8,398 nucleotides of DNA from JAWXCH01 sp034440595 (GTDB taxonomy: Bacteria > Planctomycetota > Planctomycetia > Pirellulales > JALHPA01): the NCBI GenBank assembly GCA_034440595.1, contig JAWXCH010000315.1, positions 1-8,398 of the forward strand, given 5' to 3'. Below are positions 1 through 8,281 of this stretch, in pieces. The position numbers were made by a program, and so were the translations under genes. The stretch's first letter is position 1. Every line of letters begins with the position of its first letter. The notes under the pieces are model-generated. The model ran no database searches, had not been told where the DNA came from, and saw only the letters and a list, made by a program, of their open reading frames with translations.

Positions 1-322
1 ATCCGCCGCACAACACGCGCAGCGTCACGTCCGTCTTGACGGTGAACTGGCCGGGCCCGGGTGGCAGCGGCGCCGAACCAGCCCCTCCGGGCGTGATGTC
101 CACCGTTGGAATCGTGAAGCTCACGCCAACTTGCAGGCCGCCGCTTACGCCCGGAAACAGGATGGGTGGAATCTGCGTACCACTGACCGAGGTCACCGGC
201 ACGAAGAAGAACGTCCCATAGTTCAAATAACGCGGTCTGGCCGTGAAGAACCTCCGGAATAGATCGTTCGCGCCTGTCTCATGCACTGAGCCGAATACGT
301 TCTGTACCTGTGTCAGACTCAT
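1..322 (-). CDS. Hypothetical protein, 5' part only (runs off left edge)
   Basis: Reading the minus strand from the ATG at 322-320, the frame stays open for 107 codons to the window edge with no stop, so the gene is partial at its 3' end. The start is supported by a GAGGA ribosome binding site six bases upstream (bases 333-329 on the minus strand). The protein begins MSLTQVQNVFGSVHETG and continues with an arginine- and aromatic-rich stretch (LFRRFFTARPRYLNYG), then a proline-, glycine- and valine-rich part that looks like beta-structure (for example GLQVGVSFTIPTVDITPGG). I see no signal peptide, membrane segment or catalytic motif. I do not recognise the family. It is transcribed away from the helicase-methylase operon, so a shared function is not implied. 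Plus-strand frames over the same bases lack a comparable ribosome binding site. Confidence 0.65.
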   Translation of the reverse strand, partial: MSLTQVQNVFGSVHETGANDLFRRFFTARPRYLNYGTFFFVPVTSVSGTQIPPILFPGVSGGLQVGVSFTIPTVDITPGGAGSAPLPPGPGQFTVKTDVTLRVLCGG

Positions 323-354
323 GGTTTGTCCTCGTAATTCCTTCGGGTCGCCGT

Positions 355-372
355 CTACTTTCATTGAAGTAG
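355..372. repeat. Perfect 6-bp inverted repeat in divergent region
   Basis: CTACTT at 355-360 and AAGTAG at 367-372 are perfect reverse complements around a 6-base spacer. The element lies 33 bases upstream of the start of the minus-strand gene. It could be an operator for a dimeric regulator or a small hairpin in that gene's leader. Arms of this length can arise by chance, so the function is conjecture. Confidence 0.3.
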
Positions 373-567
373 TGTCGATCGGGGCGGGAGCGTTTCAACG
401 AGTTACTCTTTTCCTTTCGCGCACGAGAACAAATTGCCGGTTACCCGCTCAATCACCGCGCACCGCCCAACCTTGGCCACCGCCATTTACAGGCCGTCGT
501 GCGGTATGTCAATCTTCCGATCTTTCCCAATCCCGCAGCCGCATCTCCCTCGCACCCTCGACTCTGA

Positions 568-573
568 AATAAT
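568..573 (+). promoter_or_regulatory. Weak -10-like element upstream of the helicase gene
   Basis: AATAAT matches five of six positions of the sigma-70 -10 consensus and lies 57 bases before the helicase ATG in a locally AT-rich patch of a GC-rich region. No acceptable -35 hexamer lies 16-18 bases upstream. It is the best candidate I found for the operon promoter, and only that. Confidence 0.2.
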
Positions 574-616
574 GATGGAGTCCAAACAATCGGCACATCC
601 CCAAAGTGCCCGGAAT

Positions 617-623
617 AAAGGAA
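617..623 (+). promoter_or_regulatory. Ribosome binding site that decides the helicase start
   Basis: AAAGGAA at 617-623 is followed by six bases and then the ATG at 630. The alternative in-frame start, GTG at 606, has no purine-rich motif at proper spacing, so the ATG at 630 is preferred. Confidence 0.6.
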
Positions 624-629
624 CCAAGG

Positions 630-3600
630 ATGGCAACTAGCCGAGTGGTTGAAACCGGCAGCCGCGCCCCGTCAACGTCCAGCCCCGCGAGCGGCATCCG
701 CGACAACTACTCTCGTGGAACTGTCGCCGATTTTTTGACCGCTAAAATGCGTGACGGTTCAGACCTGTCGGTAGTATCCGCCTACTTCACCATCTACGCC
801 TTCGACGCCCTCAGTGCGCAACTACAACGCATAAGGGGAATGCGGTTCCTCTTCGGTGAGCCGCGGTTCATCCGCTCGCTGGATCCGGAAAAAACGGACA
901 AAAAGGCTTTCCACATTGAAGATGTAGGCCTTGCGCTTACCAACCGGCTTGAGCAGCGCCGGGTCGCCCGAGATTGCGCTGAGTGGATTCGCGCGTTCAC
1001 CGAAATCCGGTCCGTCCGGCAGGCGAATTTGCTCCACGGCAAGATGTACCACATTGCCAACAACGGCGTTGACGACGCGATATTGGGGAGTTCAAACTTC
1101 ACCCTTCGCGGCCTGGGCCTCAGCGGCAATGACAGTAATATCGAACTCAACCTGGAAGTCGATAGCAATCGCGACCGGCGCGACCTGAAGGCCTGGTTCG
1201 ATGAAATCTGGGGGAATGATGTCCTGGTCGAGGACGTTAAGGGTGAAGTCCTCGCTTACCTGGAAAAACTGTATGTCAACCACGCGCCGGAGTTCATCTA
1301 TTTCAAGACGCTTTACCACATCTTCGAACAGTTCCTCGAGGACCAGGAACGCGGCGGATTACTCTTTGAAAATACGCAGATCGTCGAAACCGAGATTTGG
1401 CGCAAGCTCTTCGAATTTCAGCGAGATGGCGTCAAGGGCGCCATCAACAAGATCAATAAGCACAACGGGTGCATCATCGCCGATAGCGTCGGCTTGGGCA
1501 AGACGTTCGAGGCGCTGGCCGTAATCAAGTACTTCGAGCTCAGGAATAACAAGGTCCTGGTTCTTTGCCCCAAGAAGCTCAGAGAGAATTGGACGGTTTA
1601 TCAGGCTCAGAACAATAGCGAACTCAACCCCTTCATCGGCGACCGATTCGGCTACACCGTACTTTCTCATTCCGATCTCAGCCGCGACGGTGGTAAATCC
1701 GGCGATATCGACCTGAGCGCCATTAACTGGGGCAACTACGACCTCGTCGTGATCGACGAGTCGCACAACTTCCGTAACAATATTCGCGGCAAGCGAGACG
1801 AAGAAGGCAATGTGATCCGCATGAGCCGCTACGAGCGGCTGATGAGCGATGTTATCAAGCAGGGTATTAAGACCAAGGTCCTGCTCCTCTCGGCAACCCC
1901 GGTGAACACCGACCTCAAAGATCTCCGCAACCAGTTCTATTTCCTAACAGAGGGCCGGGACGACGTCTTCCGGGAGTCAATCGGGATTACTAGCTTGAAG
2001 GAAGCGCTGGCTTCCGCCCAGCGCACATTTAATGACTGGGCCAAAGCGCCAGGAGAACGAAAGACCAGCAAGTTATTGGAGCGTCTTAACGCCGCGTTCT
2101 TCACCCTCCTGGACGAGCTCACAATTGCCCGATCCCGGAAGCACATCATGAAGTATTACAAGGATTCCATCGCTGAGGTTGGCGAGTTTCCTGCGCGGCT
2201 GCGCCCGGAATCGATTTACGCCGAGATTGATTCCGCAAAGAAATTCCCCAGCTACGATCGGCTGAATGACGAGATCCGAGCGTACAAGTTGAGCCTCTTT
2301 CGGCCTACCGAGTACATTCTTCCCGAGTTCCAATCTTTCTATAACAAACAGCTCGTGCTGAATTTCACCCAGGAGCAGCGAGAATACTTCCTGATTGGAA
2401 TGATCAAGGTGAACTTCCTGAAGCGTCTGGAGAGTTCCGTCCGTTCTTTCGCTATCACGATGAAGCGGACGGTAGACAAGATCACTGGTCTGGAGAGTCG
2501 CATCGACCGTTTTCAGGCGCATCAGGAAGCCAATCCGGATGTGGATCTCGGTGATTTAGAGATTGCGGATGTCGAAGACGAGGAGTTACGCGAAGCGCTG
2601 GCGGTGGGCCGCGGCGTTGTCTACAAAATGGCGCACCTGGACTTGGATCGCTGGCGGCGCGATCTGGAGCGCGACCGTATTCAACTCGAGTATCTGGCGA
2701 AGGAGGCGGAGAAGGTAAATCCCGCTCGTGATGCCAAGCTTGCCCAACTGAAGGAGATCATCGCCCGCAAAGTTCAGCAGCCGACGACCACCAGGGATGG
2801 CGGAATCAATCGGAAACTTATCGTCTTCACGGCATTTGCCGACACCGCAACGTATCTCTTTGACACGCTTAGACCATGGATTCAATCCGAACTCAAGGTA
2901 AACGCCGCCCTTGTGACCGGCGGATCCGCCGGTTGCCGCACGACATTCGGCAAAGCGGACTTCAATCACATTCTCATCAACTTTTCTCCCATTGCCAAGA
3001 ATCGCGGCAAGATGCGCACTTTACCGCAGGGCGGCGAAATCGATATTCTCATCGCAACCGATTGCATCTCCGAAGGACAGAATTTACAGGACTGCGATTT
3101 ATTGGTGAACTACGATATCCACTGGAATCCGGTCCGAATTATCCAGCGCTTCGGGCGCATCGATCGTATCGGCAGCCGCAATGTCAGTGTCCATCTGGTC
3201 AATTTCTGGCCCACGCAGGATTTGAACAAATACATCAATCTCAAAAACAGGGTGGAAGCCCGCATGGCGCTGGTGGACATCGCGGCGACAAATGAGGACA
3301 ACGTACTCACCACCAATGAATTGGAAGATCTTATCCAGGAAGATCTTAAGTACCGCGACAAGCAACTCCTCCGCCTGAAGGATGAGATTCTGGATCTGGA
3401 AGATTTCAACGAATCCGTAGCGCTCTCCGAGTTTACGTTGGACGACTTCCGGATTGAACTATCCAAGTACATCGAAGCAAATCGAGAATTGCTCAGGGAG
3501 GCGCCCTTCGGCCTCTATGCGGTGGTACAAGCCGATCCCAAGTACACGCAGATCGGGCCCGGTGTGATTTATTGTCTTCGCCAGAAGGGTGACACGGCCG

Positions 3601-3962
3601 GCAATGAAACCGTCAATCCTTTGCAGCCCTACTTTCTTACTTACATTTGGAATGATGGAACGGTACGCTACACCTTCGCTCAGCCAAAACAGATATTGGA
3701 GGTTTTCCGGCTGTTGAGCGTGAACCAGACCGCCGCTATTGAAGCACTTTGCGATACATTCGACCTAGAAACCAAGAACGGCTCCGATATGACCCGTTAC
3801 TCCGAATTATTGGCCAAGGCTACCGCTTCCATCGAGAGCACTTTCCGGCGGCGCGCCGTGACGAATCTGCTTTCGGGCCGATCCGGGCTGTTGAGCGATA
3901 CAAGCAAACAGGCGCGCTCGACCAGCGAGTTCGACCTGATCACTTGGCTGGTGATCTGCTAA
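630..3962 (+). CDS. PLD-nuclease/SNF2-family helicase fusion, defence-type (Hma/DrmD-like)
   Basis: This is a predicted 1110-aa cytoplasmic DNA translocase. Residues about 20-200 form a PLD-like domain: H136-x-K138, D148/D149, the GSSN motif at 153-156 and E172 match the HxK...GSxN...E pattern of single-motif PLD nucleases such as Nuc and BfiI. Two RecA-type lobes follow with the RapA/SNF2 signature set: Walker A G-L-G-K291-T, Walker B D376-E-S-H, motif III S421-A-T, motif IV around LIVFT (730-734), motif V ATDCISEGQNL (809-819) and motif VI QRFGRIDR (839-846). A charged, helix-rich insert (roughly residues 590-720) separates the lobes. All ATPase motifs look intact. An in-frame GTG at 606 would add 8 residues, but the ATG has the better ribosome binding site. 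The stop at 3960-3962 abuts the methylase ATG with no gap, which suggests translational coupling. By family knowledge such helicases accompany adenine methylases in Hma and DISARM systems. That the PLD part cuts DNA is inference. A RapA-like housekeeping role is less likely because of the PLD domain and the neighbours. Confidence 0.9.
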   Translation: MATSRVVETGSRAPSTSSPASGIRDNYSRGTVADFLTAKMRDGSDLSVVSAYFTIYAFDALSAQLQRIRGMRFLFGEPRFIRSLDPEKTDKKAFHIEDVGLALTNRLEQRRVARDCAEWIRAFTEIRSVRQANLLHGKMYHIANNGVDDAILGSSNFTLRGLGLSGNDSNIELNLEVDSNRDRRDLKAWFDEIWGNDVLVEDVKGEVLAYLEKLYVNHAPEFIYFKTLYHIFEQFLEDQERGGLLFENTQIVETEIWRKLFEFQRDGVKGAINKINKHNGCIIADSVGLGKTFEALAVIKYFELRNNKVLVLCPKKLRENWTVYQAQNNSELNPFIGDRFGYTVLSHSDLSRDGGKSGDIDLSAINWGNYDLVVIDESHNFRNNIRGKRDEEGNVIRMSRYERLMSDVIKQGIKTKVLLLSATPVNTDLKDLRNQFYFLTEGRDDVFRESIGITSLKEALASAQRTFNDWAKAPGERKTSKLLERLNAAFFTLLDELTIARSRKHIMKYYKDSIAEVGEFPARLRPESIYAEIDSAKKFPSYDRLNDEIRAYKLSLFRPTEYILPEFQSFYNKQLVLNFTQEQREYFLIGMIKVNFLKRLESSVRSFAITMKRTVDKITGLESRIDRFQAHQEANPDVDLGDLEIADVEDEELREALAVGRGVVYKMAHLDLDRWRRDLERDRIQLEYLAKEAEKVNPARDAKLAQLKEIIARKVQQPTTTRDGGINRKLIVFTAFADTATYLFDTLRPWIQSELKVNAALVTGGSAGCRTTFGKADFNHILINFSPIAKNRGKMRTLPQGGEIDILIATDCISEGQNLQDCDLLVNYDIHWNPVRIIQRFGRIDRIGSRNVSVHLVNFWPTQDLNKYINLKNRVEARMALVDIAATNEDNVLTTNELEDLIQEDLKYRDKQLLRLKDEILDLEDFNESVALSEFTLDDFRIELSKYIEANRELLREAPFGLYAVVQADPKYTQIGPGVIYCLRQKGDTAGNETVNPLQPYFLTYIWNDGTVRYTFAQPKQILEVFRLLSVNQTAAIEALCDTFDLETKNGSDMTRYSELLAKATASIESTFRRRAVTNLLSGRSGLLSDTSKQARSTSEFDLITWLVIC

Positions 3963-6900
3963 ATGCCGGTTACCGATAATCGCCATCTGATTGAAGAATC
4001 GCTGCGGGGATTCGCTACTCGCCCGTTCATAACGGCGGCACGCCATCTATTCTCGACGCTTGGATACGATAGTCCCCGCCAAATCGACATTGAACCAAAC
4101 AACGCCGCCGGGTTTATGAGCCAGTTCGGGACGCTTTCCGCGGAGAGAGCCCTCACCGCCGAATGGCGAACTGTCGATTTCATCTTTCAGCTCACGGACG
4201 AAGAAATCGGCAATCACCTCGCCTTTTCCAGCGGCAAGTTCGACAAAAGCATCATTGAGTCTTACGTGTTCCTGGCCATCGATCTCACTGGGAGCCAATA
4301 CAGCCGAACGCGGCTCGCCAATATCGCGCGGGAGATCAACCGGCTCTTCCCCATGCCCGCGATGATCCTATTCCGGCATGGGGAAACTGTCAGTCTGGCA
4401 GTGATCGACAGAGAACTCAACAAACGCGATCCATTGAAAGACGTTCTCCGAAAAGTAACGCTTATCAAGGATATTCGTTGGGCCGACGCTGCGCGCGCTC
4501 ACATTGAGATTCTCGGCGAGTTTTCGCTCTCCCGCCTGTATGACGAATTTCATTTCCGAAACTTTGTTGAATTGCATCAAGCGTGGGCGAAACAACTCGA
4601 CAGCAGCGACCTGAACAAGCGATTTTTCCAGGATATTTCCTACTGGTATTTGTGGGCGAAGCAACATCCAGGGGTAAAGCTGCCAAAGGATGTCGATGGC
4701 GACTCCGACGAACAGCGCTCGATCTTTTTTATCCGCTTGCTCACGCGGCTCATCTTCTGTTGGTTCCTCCAGGAAAAGGGGTTGATCCCGCGCCGGCTTC
4801 TTCGAGGGGATCAGGCGAAGAACCTGCTGAAGGATTCGGGTCCAAAGGCCGGTACGTTCTACCAGGCGATCCTACAAAACCTGTTCTTTGCAACTCTTAA
4901 TCGCGAACCAGAGAAGCGAGGATTCTCCCGGAGCAACCCAAAAGCCCCGAACGAGGATCACCGGGCGATGACGAATCAATTCAGATACGAACAGCTTTTG
5001 ACTGATTCCAAATCCTTCATCGCACTTCTGGACGACGTTCCCTTCGTAAATGGTGGGCTATTCGATTGCCTCGACCACACCCCGAAAGTGAACGATAGGT
5101 TCGATGGCTTTTCCGATTACCCGAAGACATCCCTGACCCTTCCGAATGAGCTTTTCTTCGGCAAAGTACAACATACCGACCTGAGCGAAGAGTTCGACGA
5201 CCAGCGGCGGTCTAACGTCGCCGTCCATCCATTGATTGATACGCTGGCCCGATATAAATTCACTGTCGAAGAAAACACGCCGCTCGAACAGGAAATTGCT
5301 CTCGATCCCGAATTGCTCGGCAAGGTTTTCGAAAACCTCCTTGCGACTTATAACGACGATACGCGCACTGTTGCCCGCAAGAAACTCGGCGCATTCTACA
5401 CGCCGCGCGACGTCGTCCGATACATGGTGGATGAGGCGCTGATTGCGCACTTCACGGCCTCGGTAGAGGAGAGCAAACTTCGGCACCTGCTTTCCGATCA
5501 GGCCGCCAACCCTTGTACGGATACTCAAACGGACAAACTGATCGAGGCCATCGAAAAAACGCGCATTCTGGACCCTGCGTGCGGCTCCGGTGCGTTTCCG
5601 ATGGGCGCACTGCACCGCCTGGTGTTCCTGTTGGGTAAGCTCGATCCCAAGAATGTGCGGTGGAAGCGACGACAATTGGAAGCCGCCAAGCGTGATCTCA
5701 CGAACGCACGAAACCTGGAAGAGGCGGAGAACCGCGAGTCGGCGCGACTCAAGTTCGAAGAGCGCAAGTTAGATATCGAAAAGTCCTTCGACGAGACGCA
5801 TCATGACCTGGATTACGCCCGCAAGCTCTACCTTATCGAAAATTCTATATTCGGCGTCGACATTCAGCCGATCGCGTGCCAGATAGCCAAACTCCGGTTT
5901 TTCATTGCCTTGTTGGTTGATCAAAAATCTGAGAAAGGCATGAGGCCGTTGCCCAATCTGGAAACCCGGATCGTGGCGGCCGACGCTCTCATACCGGTGG
6001 ATGCGACCGAGCAAACAACCCAGCAGATTGTATTTGAGGATGCCCGAATTATTGAGCTTCGAGAGCAACTACAGAAGGTTCGGCACTATCATTTCAACGC
6101 CCGGTCGCCCGAAGAAAAAAGGCGCTTCCGCGAGGAAGATGCGGCGATTCGCGGCCAGTTGCGCGGAGCCCTTGAAAGGCAGTTTTCCAAACAGTCGGCG
6201 ATCCTATTGGCTGGCTGGGACCCATACGACCAAAATGCCCACGCGACATTCTTCGATCCACAGTGGATGTTCTCGCTCGATGCCAGAGATTTTTCCGGCT
6301 TCGACATCGTGATTGGCAATCCACCTTATGTGCGCCAGGAAAAGCTCAAGGAATCGAAACCCGCTTTCAAGAAAACTTTCGAGTGTTTCACCGGCACCGC
6401 GGATCTATATGTTTATTTTTACGAACGCGGTATCCAGCTTCTGAAGGATGGCGGGATTTTTAGCTTTATTACCTCCAATAAGTGGATGCGCTCTGGCTAC
6501 GGTGAGAAGTTGCGTACATACCTCAAGTCGCGGACCCGTGTTGTCCGGTTGATCGACTTTGGAGATGCTGAAATTTTTGACGCCATTGCCTACCCGTGTA
6601 TCGTGATCCTAGAAAAGGGTAAGCCGGTAAATGATGCGAGCTTCTCAGCCCTAAATTGGCGGCAGAAAGAGTGGAAGGTTGAGGATGTGACAAAGCATCT
6701 TGCCGGCGATATGTTTGCGATGGCTCAGGCGGACCTCACCCCGGAAGCATGGCGACTGGACGGCAAAACCAAACTCAAGCTCCTCGACCGGATAAAGGCG
6801 GCGGGAACGCCGCTTGGCAAATACGTGAATGGCCGTTTCTACTATGGGATAAAGACCGGCCTGAATGAAGCGTTCGTTGTGGACCGTGAGACCCGGGACT

Positions 6901-7751
6901 GTCTCATCGCGGAGCACTCCTCGTCAGCAGACGTATTGAAGCCGTTTCTTCGCGGTCGCGACATCAAACGCTGGCGGGTGGAGTTCGAAGACAAATACCT
7001 AATCCGAATCGAGTCCTCGGAGAACGTCGAGCACCCGTGGTCGAACAAGTCCGCCAAACAGGCAGAAAAGATCTTTGCCGAAAGCTACCCTGCGATTTAT
7101 GAATTTGTAGTTGCGGAGAGAAAGGCTCTGATTGAACGGTCGGACCAAGGAAAGTATTTCTGGGAACTTCGCTCTTGCGCCTATTGGAAGGAGTTCGAAC
7201 AACCGAAGATTATCGTCCCGGCCATCACCGACACGGTGAATTTCGCGCCGGATCGGCTCGGATACTACAGCAACAACAAAAGTACTATCTTTGTTCCGGA
7301 TTCTGTTTCGTTCACCTGTGCCGTGACTAACTCACAAGTATCCGCGTGGTATGCGCGGCAATCGTTCGCGACGAAGCAGGGTGGCTTTTATGACTTCGAG
7401 CCCCGTTACTCATCCCAGCTAGTGATTCCGCAGGCTAAAGTGCACCAGCAAGCAACAATCGAAAAAATCGCCGAAGCCGTAATTCACCTAAAGGGCGAAG
7501 GTCCAGTATCCGGTTACTTAGAGCGTCTACTCAATGGTCTCGTCTACGAACTGTTCTTCCCCGAGGAACTACACGGAGAGAGACTGCGATTTTTTGATCT
7601 ACTCGCGAAAGAGCACGTACCGAAGTCGAGTGCCAAGGGCGCCGTCGCCGAATTTCATGAAAGAATATCCGACATCAACCACGCCATTTACGCAGCGCTG
7701 TTCGCCTTGAACAGCCTGGAAGTTGTGCAGATAATCGAAGGCCGCGAATAA
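3963..7751 (+). CDS. Eco57I/TaqI-class N6-adenine DNA methyltransferase with specificity domain (COG1002-like)
   Basis: This 1262-aa enzyme is predicted to transfer a methyl group from S-adenosylmethionine to adenine N6 at a specific site. An N-terminal part of about 450 residues includes the block KRDPLKDVLRKVTLIKDI (154-171), which I associate with large defence-type methylases. Methylase motifs follow: motif X-like GAFYTPRDVV from 476, motif I DPACGSG (537-543), the acidic motif GVDIQP (631-636) and the catalytic NPPY (786-789). A highly charged, probably coiled-coil insert lies between motif I and GVD (about 560-615). The C-terminal third, including YYGIKTGLNEAF from 960, resembles the TaqI/PglX-type target-recognition domain. 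I see no clear PD-(D/E)xK endonuclease motif, so it looks like a methylase rather than a complete type IIG enzyme. The ATG directly follows the helicase stop, and the ATPase gene starts 11 bases after its own stop. BREX PglX is a related alternative, but the other BREX genes are absent from this window. Confidence 0.9.
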   Translation: MPVTDNRHLIEESLRGFATRPFITAARHLFSTLGYDSPRQIDIEPNNAAGFMSQFGTLSAERALTAEWRTVDFIFQLTDEEIGNHLAFSSGKFDKSIIESYVFLAIDLTGSQYSRTRLANIAREINRLFPMPAMILFRHGETVSLAVIDRELNKRDPLKDVLRKVTLIKDIRWADAARAHIEILGEFSLSRLYDEFHFRNFVELHQAWAKQLDSSDLNKRFFQDISYWYLWAKQHPGVKLPKDVDGDSDEQRSIFFIRLLTRLIFCWFLQEKGLIPRRLLRGDQAKNLLKDSGPKAGTFYQAILQNLFFATLNREPEKRGFSRSNPKAPNEDHRAMTNQFRYEQLLTDSKSFIALLDDVPFVNGGLFDCLDHTPKVNDRFDGFSDYPKTSLTLPNELFFGKVQHTDLSEEFDDQRRSNVAVHPLIDTLARYKFTVEENTPLEQEIALDPELLGKVFENLLATYNDDTRTVARKKLGAFYTPRDVVRYMVDEALIAHFTASVEESKLRHLLSDQAANPCTDTQTDKLIEAIEKTRILDPACGSGAFPMGALHRLVFLLGKLDPKNVRWKRRQLEAAKRDLTNARNLEEAENRESARLKFEERKLDIEKSFDETHHDLDYARKLYLIENSIFGVDIQPIACQIAKLRFFIALLVDQKSEKGMRPLPNLETRIVAADALIPVDATEQTTQQIVFEDARIIELREQLQKVRHYHFNARSPEEKRRFREEDAAIRGQLRGALERQFSKQSAILLAGWDPYDQNAHATFFDPQWMFSLDARDFSGFDIVIGNPPYVRQEKLKESKPAFKKTFECFTGTADLYVYFYERGIQLLKDGGIFSFITSNKWMRSGYGEKLRTYLKSRTRVVRLIDFGDAEIFDAIAYPCIVILEKGKPVNDASFSALNWRQKEWKVEDVTKHLAGDMFAMAQADLTPEAWRLDGKTKLKLLDRIKAAGTPLGKYVNGRFYYGIKTGLNEAFVVDRETRDCLIAEHSSSADVLKPFLRGRDIKRWRVEFEDKYLIRIESSENVEHPWSNKSAKQAEKIFAESYPAIYEFVVAERKALIERSDQGKYFWELRSCAYWKEFEQPKIIVPAITDTVNFAPDRLGYYSNNKSTIFVPDSVSFTCAVTNSQVSAWYARQSFATKQGGFYDFEPRYSSQLVIPQAKVHQQATIEKIAEAVIHLKGEGPVSGYLERLLNGLVYELFFPEELHGERLRFFDLLAKEHVPKSSAKGAVAEFHERISDINHAIYAALFALNSLEVVQIIEGRE

Positions 7752-7762
7752 GACGTCTCCGA

Positions 7763-8281
7763 ATGAAAATCTCCAAAATCGAAATCTGTGACTTCCGCGG
7801 CTTTCCCGGTCCGGCTCTCTATGACTTCGAGTTTGGCAAGTCCAGAAATCTCTTTATCTACGGAGAAAATGGAAGCGGCAAGTCGAGCCTTTTCCGGGCC
7901 ATTCAGGAATTCTTCAATCGCCGGCACGACGCGAAGCCCTTCGCGGTCCATAAGAATACCGCCGATTCTGGCTTCACGGGCGGGAGGATCACCGTTCATT
8001 TCGACGATGGGACGTCGCAGACTTGGGCACATGGCGCCACACGGCCAACGAATCACACACCGGCTTCACGAACGGCGCTCCAGACAGGCTGCCTGGATTA
8101 CCGGAGCCTACTCGAAACCAACTTCGCACAGAGAGGTGACGCCGTCAATCTGTTCTACATTGCGGTCAAACATCTCGTCCCGCATCTAGAAGTTCCCGTG
8201 GCCGGAGGATCGCGCCGTATCGATGATCTTTGGGACAGCGTTTACAAACCTCATCGCCATTCAGAGAGTAATCTACGCTAG
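7763..8281 (+). CDS. RecF/SMC-like AAA ATPase, N-terminal part only; frame ends early
   Basis: The ORF encodes 172 aa starting MKISKIEICDFRGFPG, the typical first strand of RecF/SMC-like ATPases. The P-loop GENGSGKSS lies at 34-42, with K40 as the nucleotide-binding lysine. Conserved-looking segments follow (FDDGTSQTW, GCLDYRSLLETNF). Members of this group usually have several hundred residues, with the ABC signature and Walker B near the C-terminus. Both are absent here, so the product as translated could not form a complete ATPase site. The frame stops at TAG 8279-8281. Fifteen further sense codons follow in frame (beginning CDTTVERFNLS) before TGA at 8327-8329, and that stretch could be a remnant of the original protein. 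The gene starts 11 bases after the methylase and only a weak purine stretch precedes the ATG, so coupling to upstream translation is plausible. It is most likely the third subunit of the same system, either mutated or interrupted. Confidence 0.75.
   Translation: MKISKIEICDFRGFPGPALYDFEFGKSRNLFIYGENGSGKSSLFRAIQEFFNRRHDAKPFAVHKNTADSGFTGGRITVHFDDGTSQTWAHGATRPTNHTPASRTALQTGCLDYRSLLETNFAQRGDAVNLFYIAVKHLVPHLEVPVAGGSRRIDDLWDSVYKPHRHSESNLR

Larger units (their letters stand above)
323..629. other. Divergent intergenic region
   Basis: About 300 bases separate the minus-strand gene from the helicase gene, so it should carry promoters for both directions. I see no strong sigma-70 pair. The best plus-strand -10-like hexamer is AATAAT at 568-573 (five of six matches), some 57 bases before the helicase start, but it lacks a recognisable -35 at normal spacing. 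On the minus strand, TTGAAA (398-393) resembles a -35 but its -10 is poor. A short inverted repeat lies at 355-372. No tRNA, transposon end or repeat array is visible. A short frame with ATGs at 572 and 575 ends at 640 inside the helicase start, with no ribosome binding site. Confidence 0.5.

Noticed and set aside
243..572. Plus-strand 109-codon frame over the left part of the window
   Set aside because: It overlaps the better supported minus-strand gene, has no ribosome binding site and a biased composition (Ser, Arg, Pro, Thr) typical of a shadow frame.
606..629. GTG at 606 as the helicase start, adding eight residues
   Set aside because: It lacks a ribosome binding site at proper spacing, while the ATG at 630 follows AAAGGAA by six bases.
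572..640. Short leader peptide with ATGs at 572/575 overlapping the helicase start
   Set aside because: It has no ribosome binding site and no regulatory feature such as a codon run or attenuator hairpins.
5058..5675. 205-codon minus-strand frame inside the methylase gene
   Set aside because: It lies wholly antisense to a region with clear methylase motifs (GAFYTPRDVV, DPACGSG) and shows no recognisable protein features.
630..8281. A BREX or complete DISARM locus
   Set aside because: No BrxA/B/C/L, PglZ, DrmA, DrmB or separate DrmC-like gene is present in the window; only the helicase-methylase-ATPase set is seen.
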